A stretch of DNA of 64,000 nucleotides from Sphingobacterium puteale (GCF_003627955.1 NZ_RBWS01000026.1:47381-111380); one strand, 5' to 3'. Numbered from the stretch's first letter, positions 52,492 to 61,283 are shown. Notes: generated by a model not told the origin, from the sequence alone. Translations and numbers: made by a program.

Positions 52492-52890
52492 TTAGTCTTG
52501 AGACAAATTCTCCGTGTAATCAATAAAGTGGATTTTGTTAAACGCGTAGTACGTAATGGCCAGGACTATAAAGGCGATTATCGCATCGATTGCCGAAGGC
52601 AAGCCAAGTACTACAATCTTTGAGAAGAAAGCAAAACTGATGTCAAAAAACATCCCTGCAAAAATCCATTCCTTGATCCTATTGAAACGATTTGGAATAA
52701 GGAAAATGATACTTCCTACAATTTTAAATATACCTAGTATATGAATGAAATGTGCCGGATATCCAAGTTTTAGTGTAATATCCCAGACCACCGGGCTCCT
52801 TGTCAGCTCAAAGAAACCACTAGCGCCAAACCATAATGACATAAAGATGCGTCCGCCAAGATAAATTTTTGTGTAAGTTGAATGTTGCAT
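52492..52890 (-). CDS. DoxX-family membrane protein
   Basis: About 132 aa from ATG 52890 (an upstream TTG adds two residues). Four helices with the DoxX-like pattern ARIY-type start YLGGRIFMSLWFGASGFFEL, LGYPAHFIHILGIFKIVGSIIFLI, FAGMFFDISFAFFSKIVV and AIIAFIVLAITYYAF. DoxX-like proteins are small quinone- or thiol-linked membrane proteins with roles in oxidative stress or sulfur metabolism. It sits between the exported hydrolase and the kinase gene. Confidence 0.82.
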   Translation of the reverse strand: MQHSTYTKIYLGGRIFMSLWFGASGFFELTRSPVVWDITLKLGYPAHFIHILGIFKIVGSIIFLIPNRFNRIKEWIFAGMFFDISFAFFSKIVVLGLPSAIDAIIAFIVLAITYYAFNKIHFIDYTENLSQD

Positions 52891-52958
52891 GATCAATTTT
52901 TTTGCCTTTTAAGCGTGTTATTAAAATTATTTATACTGTTTTGATGAATAATCATTGT

Positions 52959-53993
52959 TTACTGCGCCATTATGTCGGCTTCAATGATCGCGTTGGCGAA
53001 AGCCTCCGGTGCTTCCTGAGGTAGGTTATGGCCAACACCACCATTTAAAGTATGATGCTTATACTTACCTTTATATTTTGATGCATAGGTTGCTGGCGGC
53101 GGAAAGGCTGCCCCATTTGCATCTCCTTCAAGGGTTACCGTAGGAACAATAATATCTGGAGCTTTTGCCAGCTTGTCTTCAAGTTCGTCGTATTGTTTTT
53201 CGCCTTTGGCCAATCCCAGCCGCCAACGGTAATTATGGATAACAATATCCGTATGATCAGGGTTATCGAATGATTTTGAGGAACGTTTATAGGTCTGGTC
53301 ATCAAAGTTCCATTTTGGTGAAGCTGTTTTCCAGATCAGTTTATTGAATTCCTGTGTATTTGCTTTGTAGCCTTTATAGCCTCGTTCAGTGGCGAAATAA
53401 TATTGATACCACCATAGAAATTCGGCATTTGGTGGAAGCGGGTTTTCGTTCGCTTTGGGGCTGCCAATAAGATATCCACTTACCGCGACCAACGCCGAAC
53501 AACGTTCAGGCCACAATGCTGCGATAATATCCGCAGTTCTGGCTCCCCAGTCGAACCCACCGATAATCGCCTTTTCAATTTTCAGTGCATCCATAAATTT
53601 GATGATATCAAGTGCGACCGCAGACTGTTGCCCGTTTCGCATGGTTTTGGCAGAAAGAAATGTTGTGGTTCCGTACCCCCGAAGATAAGGGACCAGTACA
53701 CGGTATCCCTTTTTGGCAAGGATAGCGGCGGACTGTTCAAAGCTGTGGATGTCGTATGGCCATCCATGAAGAAGGACAACCGGCTTACCTTTACTTGGTC
53801 CGATTTCAGCATATCCTACGTTTAGAAGCCCTGCTTGGACAGTTTTAGTCTGCTCAAAATTTATCGTATCTGCTGTTTCGCTCTTTTTTTCATTAAACGA
53901 CGTTTGTGCATTTAATCTGGAGATTCCTGCTCCCATCATCATGATGATGGAAAATGTGAGCATCTTGGTCATTGTATTTAGTTGCATGTTCAT
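52959..53993 (-). CDS. exported alpha/beta hydrolase, epoxide hydrolase/dehalogenase-like
   Basis: 344 aa. Signal peptide LTFSIIMMMGAGISRLNAQ. Core: VVLLHGWPYDIHSFEQ (oxyanion HGWP at 76-79), nucleophile D148 in GGFDWGARTA (an Asp, so epoxide hydrolase or haloalkane dehalogenase rather than esterase), and H322 in GGVGHNLPQEAP. The exported location is unusual for this family. 42 bp after a lipoprotein gene in the same direction. Second epoxide-hydrolase-like protein of the array. Confidence 0.88.
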   Translation of the reverse strand: MNMQLNTMTKMLTFSIIMMMGAGISRLNAQTSFNEKKSETADTINFEQTKTVQAGLLNVGYAEIGPSKGKPVVLLHGWPYDIHSFEQSAAILAKKGYRVLVPYLRGYGTTTFLSAKTMRNGQQSAVALDIIKFMDALKIEKAIIGGFDWGARTADIIAALWPERCSALVAVSGYLIGSPKANENPLPPNAEFLWWYQYYFATERGYKGYKANTQEFNKLIWKTASPKWNFDDQTYKRSSKSFDNPDHTDIVIHNYRWRLGLAKGEKQYDELEDKLAKAPDIIVPTVTLEGDANGAAFPPPATYASKYKGKYKHHTLNGGVGHNLPQEAPEAFANAIIEADIMAQ

Positions 53994-54035
53994 TGTGTCA
54001 ATATTTAAGTGGGTTTAAATTTTTAAGCTGGATAA

Positions 54036-54470
54036 TTACTGCGGTAATTTTAGGGGCTGGTATTCAAGGATCGAACTGATGCGCTGCTTGTTGGATTCAT
54101 CCGAAGAAACCTTTCCGAATTCGATTCCATAGTCGAGATTTCCCATTTGATCTGTTTTAACGGCCTCGACACTTAACAATTCACCATTGACCTTACTTCC
54201 AAAATAATTTGGGTCATCTTGCATCTTATAGGTCACGAGCTTAAGTTCTACTCCTGCAATTCCTTGTTTTGTTTCCAGTGCTGAAATTCCCTTTTGGTTG
54301 CCATAAAGTGCAGACACGGTCTGTAGGTTTGGATTAAATGAAGATGAAATAAACTTCAGACTTCCTGGGTCAAACATAAAGCGGATTTTTCCAGTTTCCG
54401 ATTCAGGATTTTTGGCACATGAGCCAAAAATTAAACTACTGAATAGAAGTATGTATAGGACTTTTTTCAT
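54036..54470 (-). CDS. lipoprotein of unknown function
   Basis: 144 aa. Type II signal peptide VLYILLFSSLIFGSC (Cys18). Body MFDPGSLKFISSSFNPNLQT, GVELKLVTYKMQDDPN with no family I recognise. Its start lies 35 bp inside the end of the haem-protein gene, so it is translationally linked to it. Possibly an accessory of that protein in the outer membrane or periplasm. Confidence 0.7.
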   Translation of the reverse strand: MKKVLYILLFSSLIFGSCAKNPESETGKIRFMFDPGSLKFISSSFNPNLQTVSALYGNQKGISALETKQGIAGVELKLVTYKMQDDPNYFGSKVNGELLSVEAVKTDQMGNLDYGIEFGKVSSDESNKQRISSILEYQPLKLPQ

Positions 54471-55467
54471 TTTGAGCTGTTTTTAAATATTGTTCAATTA
54501 ATTTCCTGGAATTTACTTTTGGTGGTACATTGAAAAGATAACCTGTTGATTCAGCAAGCTGCCTGTGGCAACTGATACATGACTGCTGTGCGAACAATGC
54601 TGTTTTTCCTGTTGGTTTCAATTCCTGTCCATTGAATTTTGCAAATCCCCAGCCTTCAGTTTCCGTATATTCTTTCCCATCTTTGACCATGTATTGCATG
54701 TTCACAAAGTCACCCGGTACAATTTCACCATTCACTTTTTTTGTCTGTTTAAAAACTACCTTTGCTACTGCGCTTCCATCAGGCCAGGGATGAATATTTT
54801 CTTCCTGAATCGCTTTTACAGCAATGTCATTTCCGTAGATTACCCGTATGCTGTTGTCAATGAGTGTACTCATGCCGATCACTTTCCAATTTTTGAAGTC
54901 GGCATTGTAGCTGATCCCATTGGGAGAAACTGGAACTACAGCTTGTACGGCAGTGGGCAAAGGCTCTACTTTAGGACCAGCTTCCACAGCGCTCGAATGT
55001 GCAGGAATAAAACTGTCTTTTTTTGAAAGAGACAGAGCAAACTGCTTAATGATCTCAATCTCTTTTTGTGAGAGTTTAGCTCCCGGATGTGTCATGGCAT
55101 AGGAGGGGAGAGGCATCTTTTCGGCACGAACCATATTGAATATGGCGTAGAATTTCCCCTTTTGCTCAGCTTCGGATAATTTGTCCCATTCCGAAAAATT
55201 CATTACTTCACGGGCTCTCCTGATGTCTTTGTTGACGATCCAGGAAATCGGAGCGAGTTTATCCAAGAAAGTGAGATTTTGAGCATTTGAATGACAGTCA
55301 TAGCAGGAGCGTTCTAAAACCTGAGTTACCTCTTTAGGTACATTTTTCATAGGGCCGGTCACCGGCCTTTGTTCGATCGGCGCATTGAAAAACTGTAAGG
55401 CTATAAAACCTGCTAATATACAGAGTAAGACAATGGGTAATATTCTTATTTGTTTTACGTGCTTCAT
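54436..55467 (-). CDS. two-domain haem protein: haem-binding domain plus cytochrome P460-like domain
   Basis: 343 aa. N-terminal anchor (ILPIVLLCILAGFIALQFF). First domain (~40-150) has CYDCH with C55/C58/H59 and the SNAQNL...W...PISWIVN layout of the haem-binding domain common in Bacteroidota. Second domain (~180-343) is cytochrome P460-like with a C-terminal CISCH (C297/C300/H301) and the NGISYNADFKNWKVIGMSTL start. Two covalent haems are therefore expected, periplasmic. Fusions of these two domains suggest electron transfer or peroxidase-type chemistry. Overlaps the lipoprotein gene. Confidence 0.85.
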   Translation of the reverse strand: MKHVKQIRILPIVLLCILAGFIALQFFNAPIEQRPVTGPMKNVPKEVTQVLERSCYDCHSNAQNLTFLDKLAPISWIVNKDIRRAREVMNFSEWDKLSEAEQKGKFYAIFNMVRAEKMPLPSYAMTHPGAKLSQKEIEIIKQFALSLSKKDSFIPAHSSAVEAGPKVEPLPTAVQAVVPVSPNGISYNADFKNWKVIGMSTLIDNSIRVIYGNDIAVKAIQEENIHPWPDGSAVAKVVFKQTKKVNGEIVPGDFVNMQYMVKDGKEYTETEGWGFAKFNGQELKPTGKTALFAQQSCISCHRQLAESTGYLFNVPPKVNSRKLIEQYLKTAQNEKSPIHTSIQ

Positions 55468-55593
55468 GATATTTTCTCTTTTGTTTTGATAAAATTATAG
55501 CAAACAAAGCCAGTCGAAAAGATTAAAGGCGTTGAACCGGACATATTGAAAGTTGAATAAAGCATTTCTGCCGTTGGACCGGACAGGGTTTCC

Positions 55594-56367
55594 CTATAAA
55601 CTTACGCTGGTCGCATCAATGATTTCTCCAGTATTTTGGTTCTGTTCAAAAGCGATAATTTCCCAATCTTCTTTGGTATCCGGAAGTTTGAATGAGAAGC
55701 TGTCATTGGCGCGAAGTGTTCGGCTCTGTAGATCCCGGACAATTTGTACATGCGATAGCGCTTTTCCTGCGTTTTCACCTGCTGACACCTGCGAGGAGGC
55801 TTTCTTTTGAACAAGTGCCATGAGGATTGCTGAGTTTTTCGATGCTGATTTTGACGTGTAGCTGATCTGAATAGATTTACCTTCGGATTTTTCTATTTTT
55901 ACAACCAGGTTTTCCGCATGGGTCTCCAGCATTGCCGATTGTATGCTGCGCAATACTTTGGTGGATTCGGAGCCAACTGTTTCTGTCTTGCCATTGATTA
56001 CCATCTGAGGCGTGTATAACGTCCTTAGGTTCATCCACGTTGCATATTGTTTCTGTCTTTCTGTGAACCAGGCCTTGCTGAAACGGTCTTTCCATCCCTG
56101 ATGATCCCAATAATCTACGTGGTATGCCAGAATAAAAAGTTTCTTGTTTTCGTTATCCTTTTCGAGCCTAGCGATCAGTTCATCTGCCGGAGGACAGCTC
56201 CAGCAACCCTCGGAAGTGAATAATTCGACGACGGCGAAGCTTTTATCCGTATTTTTTGCTTTGATGTTCTCCAATTTATGGTCATCTGCAAATCCTTTGA
56301 AAGCCATGATCAGTGTGATGATCAAAGGTAGACTTAAGACGTATAATATCTCTTTTATCGATTTCAT
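55594..56367 (-). CDS. DUF1223-family thioredoxin-like protein
   Basis: 257 aa. Signal-anchor VLSLPLIITLIMAFKGFA. FAVVELFTSEGCWSCPPADELIARL places a C55-x-x-C58 redox pair with CPPAD, the DUF1223 signature; HVDYWDHQGWKDRFS and YTPQMVINGKTETVGS follow. Thiol-disulfide chemistry in the periplasm is likely. Its presence next to a DsbD-N-like protein fits a thiol-redox sub-unit of the array. Confidence 0.88.
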   Translation of the reverse strand: MKSIKEILYVLSLPLIITLIMAFKGFADDHKLENIKAKNTDKSFAVVELFTSEGCWSCPPADELIARLEKDNENKKLFILAYHVDYWDHQGWKDRFSKAWFTERQKQYATWMNLRTLYTPQMVINGKTETVGSESTKVLRSIQSAMLETHAENLVVKIEKSEGKSIQISYTSKSASKNSAILMALVQKKASSQVSAGENAGKALSHVQIVRDLQSRTLRANDSFSFKLPDTKEDWEIIAFEQNQNTGEIIDATSVSL

Positions 56368-56424
56368 GCTATTGATTTTTATTTTATTGATGAAAAGATG
56401 AAATAATGATTTTTGATATGTCCA

Positions 56425-56886
56425 TTATAAACTAAAGATTTTGAGCGCAAAACCGAAGTCTTGAGGTGGAATGCAGATTTCATCGCTGCATTGCATAAAC
56501 TGAATTGTCCCCCTGATCGTGCCGTTCTTTCCTTTTATTTTGATTCTTTGACTAAACTCAACATCGTTCTCGAAATAGGTTACAGGAATACCCAATACTT
56601 TTTCGAACTTTCGAAGTGGTGTGGGTTGGGTCACTTCCCCTACCAGTTCATAAGATTTATCAGGCAGGAATTTAAAGTTCATTTTTATGGGGCTTTTGGA
56701 GCTATTGCCCAGTGCATACATATGCCACCCCGGGGGTATTTTTGCTTTCATGGAAATTTCCCCTTCGTCTGTGGATTTTCTTTTGAGTATACATTCCCAT
56801 GTTACCTGACTATTGAAAGTCTGGCCTTTGGAATAACCGCAGAATATCATTAGGACTGCGATCATTAAAATTGCTAGCTTTTTCAT
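56425..56886 (-). CDS. DsbD N-terminal-domain-like protein
   Basis: 153 aa. Signal peptide LAILMIAVLMIFCGYSKGQ, then an immunoglobulin-like DsbD-alpha domain: VTWECILKRKSTDEGEISMK, PPGWHMYALG, QFMQCSDEICIPPQ with Cys133 and Cys138 as the redox pair. The transmembrane DsbD-beta part is not in this protein, so it would work as a stand-alone carrier of electrons to periplasmic thiols. Located 57 bp before the DUF1223 gene. Confidence 0.82.
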   Translation of the reverse strand: MKKLAILMIAVLMIFCGYSKGQTFNSQVTWECILKRKSTDEGEISMKAKIPPGWHMYALGNSSKSPIKMNFKFLPDKSYELVGEVTQPTPLRKFEKVLGIPVTYFENDVEFSQRIKIKGKNGTIRGTIQFMQCSDEICIPPQDFGFALKIFSL

Positions 56887-56899
56887 TTTTCTTATTCTT

Positions 56900-57042
56900 T
56901 TAAATTGTTAAAAAAGTTGTTTTGTTATGCAGATCTGATCTTAATGATCTGAAAACATTTCTCATTGCTTTTGTAAAGCGTTCCGGTTGCTCCCAAGCAG
57001 CGAAATGAACGCCCTTTTCCAATTTTTTGAAACCTTAAACCA
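56900..57042 (-). pseudogene. epoxide hydrolase C-terminal fragment
   Basis: On minus: KKLEKGVHFAAWEQPERFTK followed by AMRNVFRSLRSDLHN, ending at TAA 56902-56900. It is homologous to the end of the adjacent full gene (KKGGHFAAWEQPQIFTEEL) but clearly diverged. Only the catalytic-His tail is left. Confidence 0.65.
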
Positions 57043-57044
57043 TA

Positions 57045-58331
57045 TTATCTAAGGGATTTGAATGCAGCTCTAAGCTCTTCCGTAAAAATCTGAGGTTGCT
57101 CCCATGCCGCAAAGTGTCCTCCTTTTTTAGCTTTATGATAATAATACATTGTGGGATAAGCAGCTTTTGACCAGCTTTCAGGTGCCTGGTAGATTTCATG
57201 TGGGAATACGGAAATCGCCACAGGAACTTTTATAGTCTTTGTTTTTTGATGATCTGAACTGAAATTATTGTTGTTATTTTCCCAATAGAATCGTGAAGAG
57301 GAAGCACCAGTATTCGTCAACCAATACAAGGTAATATCATCCAGTATCGCATCTCTTGGGATTACTTTTTCTGGTTGTAGGTCACTTTCTGTCCATTCTG
57401 CAATTTTTTCATATAAGAATGCTGCAAGTGCGCTCGGAGAATCCGACAGAAGATAACCTGTTGTCTGTGGTCTTGTAACCATCATTCCTCCATAAGCTGC
57501 ATTTCTTCCAAAGAATGTACTTAGAGCATTATATGCTTTAGCTTCGTCTTCTGAAAGTCCAATAGGAGTTGGGTCACCAGCGTTAATTGGTTTTACTAAT
57601 TCAGCGGGAATTGTTGCGGGCATCGTAAGGTGTATTCCAAGAAGCCCCGCTGGAGCCTGTCGTGCCAGTGCATCGGAGATCACTGATCCATGGTCACCCC
57701 CTTCCGAAACATATTTTGTGTAGCCAAGGCGTTTTACCAATACATCCCAGGCTTTGGCTACACGGTCTGGATTCCAGCCTGTTTGTTTGGGAATTTCCGA
57801 AAAGCCATATCCTGGAATTGCAGGGATAATCACATCGAACGCGTCTTTCGCTTTTCCACCATATTTTACAGGGTCAGTCAGCGGGCCAATGGCATCTATG
57901 AATTCTAGTGGTGAGCCCGGCCACCCATGGGTAAGGACTACCGGAAGTGCATTGGATTCTTTTGAGCGGACATGAATAAATTGGATATCCAAACCATCAA
58001 TTTTTGTTATGTATTGCGGAAGAGCATTCAATTTTTTTTCAAGCTTTCGCCAGTCATATCCTTTTCCCCAATAAGTTAGCAGTTCCTTCAACTGTGCTAA
58101 TTGAATGCCTTGAGATTCATCATTCACAGTTTCTTTATCGGGAAAGCGCGTTTCCGCGATACGTCGTTTGAGTTCGTCAAGCTTTGACTGTGGAATGTTG
58201 ATCTTAAATGGCCGGATACTGGTATCTGTTTTTGAAACAGTACTGGTTGTTTTGTTGTTTTGAGCACTGGCAATGGTAGGTATACTTAAAGCGAATACTG
58301 CTAAAAGAACCGTTGTAAGTTTTGTTTTCAT
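57045..58331 (-). CDS. exported epoxide hydrolase with EHN domain
   Basis: 428 aa from ATG 58331 (an in-frame ATG at 58376 would precede the signal peptide by 15 residues). Signal peptide TTVLLAVFALSIPTIASAQ. EHN domain from about 40 (RPFKINIPQSKLDELKRRIA, TRFPD). Core: LTHGWPGSPLEF (oxyanion), nucleophile D213 in SEGGDHGSVISD (most relatives have W at the next position), and H406 in KKGGHFAAWEQP. Hydrolyses epoxides to diols through an ester intermediate. First gene of a minus-strand array of nine. Confidence 0.92.
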   Translation of the reverse strand: MKTKLTTVLLAVFALSIPTIASAQNNKTTSTVSKTDTSIRPFKINIPQSKLDELKRRIAETRFPDKETVNDESQGIQLAQLKELLTYWGKGYDWRKLEKKLNALPQYITKIDGLDIQFIHVRSKESNALPVVLTHGWPGSPLEFIDAIGPLTDPVKYGGKAKDAFDVIIPAIPGYGFSEIPKQTGWNPDRVAKAWDVLVKRLGYTKYVSEGGDHGSVISDALARQAPAGLLGIHLTMPATIPAELVKPINAGDPTPIGLSEDEAKAYNALSTFFGRNAAYGGMMVTRPQTTGYLLSDSPSALAAFLYEKIAEWTESDLQPEKVIPRDAILDDITLYWLTNTGASSSRFYWENNNNNFSSDHQKTKTIKVPVAISVFPHEIYQAPESWSKAAYPTMYYYHKAKKGGHFAAWEQPQIFTEELRAAFKSLR

Positions 58332-58483
58332 TGTTTCTTGTTTTAAATTTTTGTTCTGATTTTTTTGTTGAGACAAATGTAGACCAGGCCAAAGGCTATT
58401 GAAAGAAACAATCGGTTCAAGTGGGCATAATAGCTGTCGAGTTGGTTATTTTAATCCGTGAACAAGATGTCAATCGTACTATA

Positions 58484-58819
58484 GCCCGCGGAGATATAGT
58501 TTGGATCTCGGGTCAGCTTGGTCACAATGAAAAGAGGGAGTTGCCGGAAGGAATGGATGAACAGATGAAACAAACATATGCCAATATCAAAGAATTATTA
58601 TCTAGATTCGAAATGAATATGGATCATGTTGTTGAAGAAGTTATTTATACTATGGATATGGCTACAACATTTGATGCAAGAAAGAATTTTAATACAGAAT
58701 ATTATTCCGATCCTAAGATGGTTGCGAGCACTATGGTGGGTGTAACCGGACTTGCGTTACCTGGTCAATTAGTGGAAGTCATAGTCTTGCAAGTCTCATC
58801 AAAAGATCAACAGGTTTAG
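58484..58819 (+). pseudogene. RidA-family gene, 5'-truncated duplicate
   Basis: From about 58493 the DNA is roughly 92% identical to 38783-39073, encoding DIVWISGQLGHNEKRELPEG through MVGVTGLALPGQLVEV, then a divergent tail to TAG at 58817-58819. The first ~28 residues of the RidA protein are replaced by unrelated sequence, so it is probably not translated into a folded protein. Confidence 0.7.
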
Positions 58820-58987
58820 GGGTACTATAAAAATTGTTTGCTTCGCTAAAGTTATTTGAAAAGAATATAAAACGAATCTATAAAAATGCATTTCGAAGAA
58901 GACTATTAATAGATGATAATAAATTTTACTAGATAGAGAGCGATGAAAATACTTTTTTGGTATAGGATATCTAAAGATAAATTGGCA

Positions 58988-58995
58988 TTGCAACT
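58988..58995. repeat. target-site duplication, left copy
   Basis: TTGCAACT directly outside the left inverted repeat of the IS256 element; the identical 8-mer lies at 60352-60359 outside the right repeat. Confidence 0.85.
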
Positions 58996-60351
58996 GGGAG
59001 TGTAAACTAAACTGTGTCAAGGGGTAATTCTGAGTTCTATTGATCGTTGAATTGCCCGTGGTGTTTACTGCAAATCTAGCACCATTCTTCCAGGAAACCA
59101 AATCGCGAGTTTTTGCGCTGTAGTACCCCAGTTTGACAGGGGCATAGTCCATTTCTTCCTGATATTTTTATGTGCCAAATAAATAAGTTTTAATAAGGCC
59201 AGGTCCGAAGTGAAAGCTCCTTTTGTTTTTGTCACTTTGCGGACCTGCCTATGAAAACCTTCAATCGTATTGGTTGTATAAATTAGCTTACGGATTGCTT
59301 TATCATAACGGAAATAGGTTGTTAACCGCTCCCAGTTACGACGCCATGAATCAATAACCACAGGGTATTTTTCACCCCATTTATCCTGAAGCTCATCCAT
59401 TCTTAATACGGCCAGATCAAGTGTATCTGCCGCATATATAGGTTTTAGATCGCCCATAAACTCCTTCTGATCCTTGCTTGCCACGTATTTTAAGCTGTTT
59501 CGAATCTGATGTACTATGCAGGTCTGTACTTCTGCCTGAGGAAAGACACTTTGTATTGCTTCTGAAAATCCTTTAAGATTGTCTATACAGGCAATCAGAA
59601 TATCCTGTACACCACGGTTTTGAAGATCTGTCAGTACACCCAACCAAAAGTTGGCCCCCTCATTTTCGGAAACGTACATGCCCAAAAGATGTTTGTGACC
59701 GTTTCTGTCGATGCCCAAGATATTATATACGGCACGGGAAACGTAACGGTGGTCTTCCCTGACCTTATAATGCATGGCATCCATCCAGACGATGGTATAA
59801 AGGGAATCCAGACTTCTGGACTGCCATTCCCTAACTTCGGGAATGATCTTGTCTGTTATAGAGGAAAGCGTGCTGTGGCTAATGTTCGTATCATACATTT
59901 CCTTGATATGACTTGAAATATCACGTAAGCTCATACCCAGACCATACATGCCAAGAATCTTTTTCTCAAGGCTTTGGGCAAGGATGGTCTCACGCTTTTT
60001 GACCAGTTGCGGCTCAAAATTCGAATGACGGTCACGTGGTGTGTCTATATCGATGGTGCCATCAGATGTCCGTATCTGTTTATTGGACCTGCCGTTACGA
60101 CGGTTGCCTCGGGAACGTTCTGATTCATCCATGTGTTCCTCCATCTCTGCTTCAAGGGCTGACTCCAGAAATTTCTTAAGTAAAGGGGCAAATGCGCCGT
60201 TTTTGCCATAAAGGGATTCTCCGCTGCGAAGTTGCTCTAGAGCCTTCGCTTTCATCGAATCAAAATCAAATTCTTTCTCGTTGATGTTCATAATACTATG
60301 TCTAAAATAATACTTAATTTATTATTCTGACACAGTTCTTTTTACAGTCTC
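58996..60351 (-). mobile_element. IS256-family insertion sequence, intact, 1356 bp
   Basis: 24-bp terminal inverted repeats with 5 mismatches: left GGGAGTGTAAACTAAACTGT (58996 onward) and right-end complement GAGACTGTAAAAAGAACTGT (from 60351), both ending GTCA at the inner side. Flanked by perfect 8-bp direct repeats TTGCAACT. One complete transposase gene. All features argue for a recent and potentially active insertion between the RidA duplicate and the AraC gene. Confidence 0.9.
59065..60291 (-). CDS. IS256-family transposase
   Basis: 408 aa, full family length. N-terminal DNA-binding part (PLLKKFLESALEAEMEEHMD, NRRNGRSNKQIRTSDGTIDI). DDE domain: first Asp in YTIVWMDAMHYKVRED, second in LIACIDNLKGF, alpha-helical insertion with HQIRNSLKYV, and the catalytic Glu in YTTNTIEGFHRQVRK. 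The end ...WGTTAQKLAIWFPGR is normal. No frameshift. Acts on the inverted repeats at 58996 and 60351 by copy-out circle transposition. Confidence 0.95.
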   Translation of the reverse strand: MNINEKEFDFDSMKAKALEQLRSGESLYGKNGAFAPLLKKFLESALEAEMEEHMDESERSRGNRRNGRSNKQIRTSDGTIDIDTPRDRHSNFEPQLVKKRETILAQSLEKKILGMYGLGMSLRDISSHIKEMYDTNISHSTLSSITDKIIPEVREWQSRSLDSLYTIVWMDAMHYKVREDHRYVSRAVYNILGIDRNGHKHLLGMYVSENEGANFWLGVLTDLQNRGVQDILIACIDNLKGFSEAIQSVFPQAEVQTCIVHQIRNSLKYVASKDQKEFMGDLKPIYAADTLDLAVLRMDELQDKWGEKYPVVIDSWRRNWERLTTYFRYDKAIRKLIYTTNTIEGFHRQVRKVTKTKGAFTSDLALLKLIYLAHKNIRKKWTMPLSNWGTTAQKLAIWFPGRMVLDLQ

Positions 60352-60359
60352 TTGCAACT
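60352..60359. repeat. target-site duplication, right copy
   Basis: TTGCAACT, identical to 58988-58995. Confidence 0.85.
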
Positions 60360-60413
60360 ATACAATGCTGTCAGACAATTATTATATTTATCATATAATT
60401 ATGAAGACCCTCT

Positions 60414-61283
60414 ATGGACGAGCTTATACGATATCCCTTCCTACACACTTTTAACCCAATTCAAAAAATTAATGCCACTACCATTAAAGAGAGATTAAGT
60501 AGAAAACCCCATCAATTATTCCTTCCTCATCGGACAGATTTCTATATGATTTTTCTCTTTACGGAAGGAAATGGCAAACATTGTGTAGATTTTCATCCGT
60601 TGTCAGTTAAACCTAAAAATATTCTTTTCATCAGCAAAGGACAGGTCCACAATTTTGATGAAAAGGAAACTTATGATGGCAATACAGTCGTATTTACAGA
60701 AGAGTTTTTTTGCAGAACAGAAGATGAACGTGCTTTTTTACACCATTCACCACTATTTAATGATCCCTTACAACTTGCTTATTTTGAAGTGGGCGAACGT
60801 TATCAAGAATTAGAAACACTGTATAATTTAATCATTGCTGAATTAAAAAGGCCCACACATCCTAATCAAGCTCAAATTCTACATAATTATCTATATAATA
60901 TGATCCTTGTTACCGAATTAGTTTATCAACCACGTAAAATTCAGGTAATTCCAAATAGACAACAGGTTCTTGTATCTGAATTCAAATCGTTAGCAAACGA
61001 ATTTTTGTATGAACATTGGAGTGTAGATAATTATGCGGAAAAACTTAATGTTAGTTCACGTACACTTCAAACGGCATTCTCAGTTATCGAAGGCATTTCC
61101 CCAAAACTATGGCTGAATGAAAGATTATGCTTAGAAATAAAACGTCTGCTTACATTTGAATCGAAGACAATCAATGAGATTTCATTTTTATTGGGTTTTA
61201 AGGAAGCTTCTTATTTTGTCAAGTTCTTCAAAACCCGTACGGGTATTACACCGTCAGAATTTAGGAAAACCAGGCAGTTTTAA
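60414..61283 (+). CDS. AraC-family transcriptional regulator
   Basis: 289 aa. N-terminal sensing part with LPHRTDFYMIFLFTEGNGKH and LFISKGQVHNFDE (cupin); C-terminal HTHs HWSVDNYAEKLNVSSRTLQTAFSVIEGISPKLWL and TINEISFLLGFKEASYFVKFFKTRTGITPSEFR. The start is only 55 bp inside the right end of IS256, so the element may have separated it from an original promoter or now supply one. Downstream neighbour: a membrane protein gene 97 bp away. Confidence 0.9.
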   Translation: MDELIRYPFLHTFNPIQKINATTIKERLSRKPHQLFLPHRTDFYMIFLFTEGNGKHCVDFHPLSVKPKNILFISKGQVHNFDEKETYDGNTVVFTEEFFCRTEDERAFLHHSPLFNDPLQLAYFEVGERYQELETLYNLIIAELKRPTHPNQAQILHNYLYNMILVTELVYQPRKIQVIPNRQQVLVSEFKSLANEFLYEHWSVDNYAEKLNVSSRTLQTAFSVIEGISPKLWLNERLCLEIKRLLTFESKTINEISFLLGFKEASYFVKFFKTRTGITPSEFRKTRQF

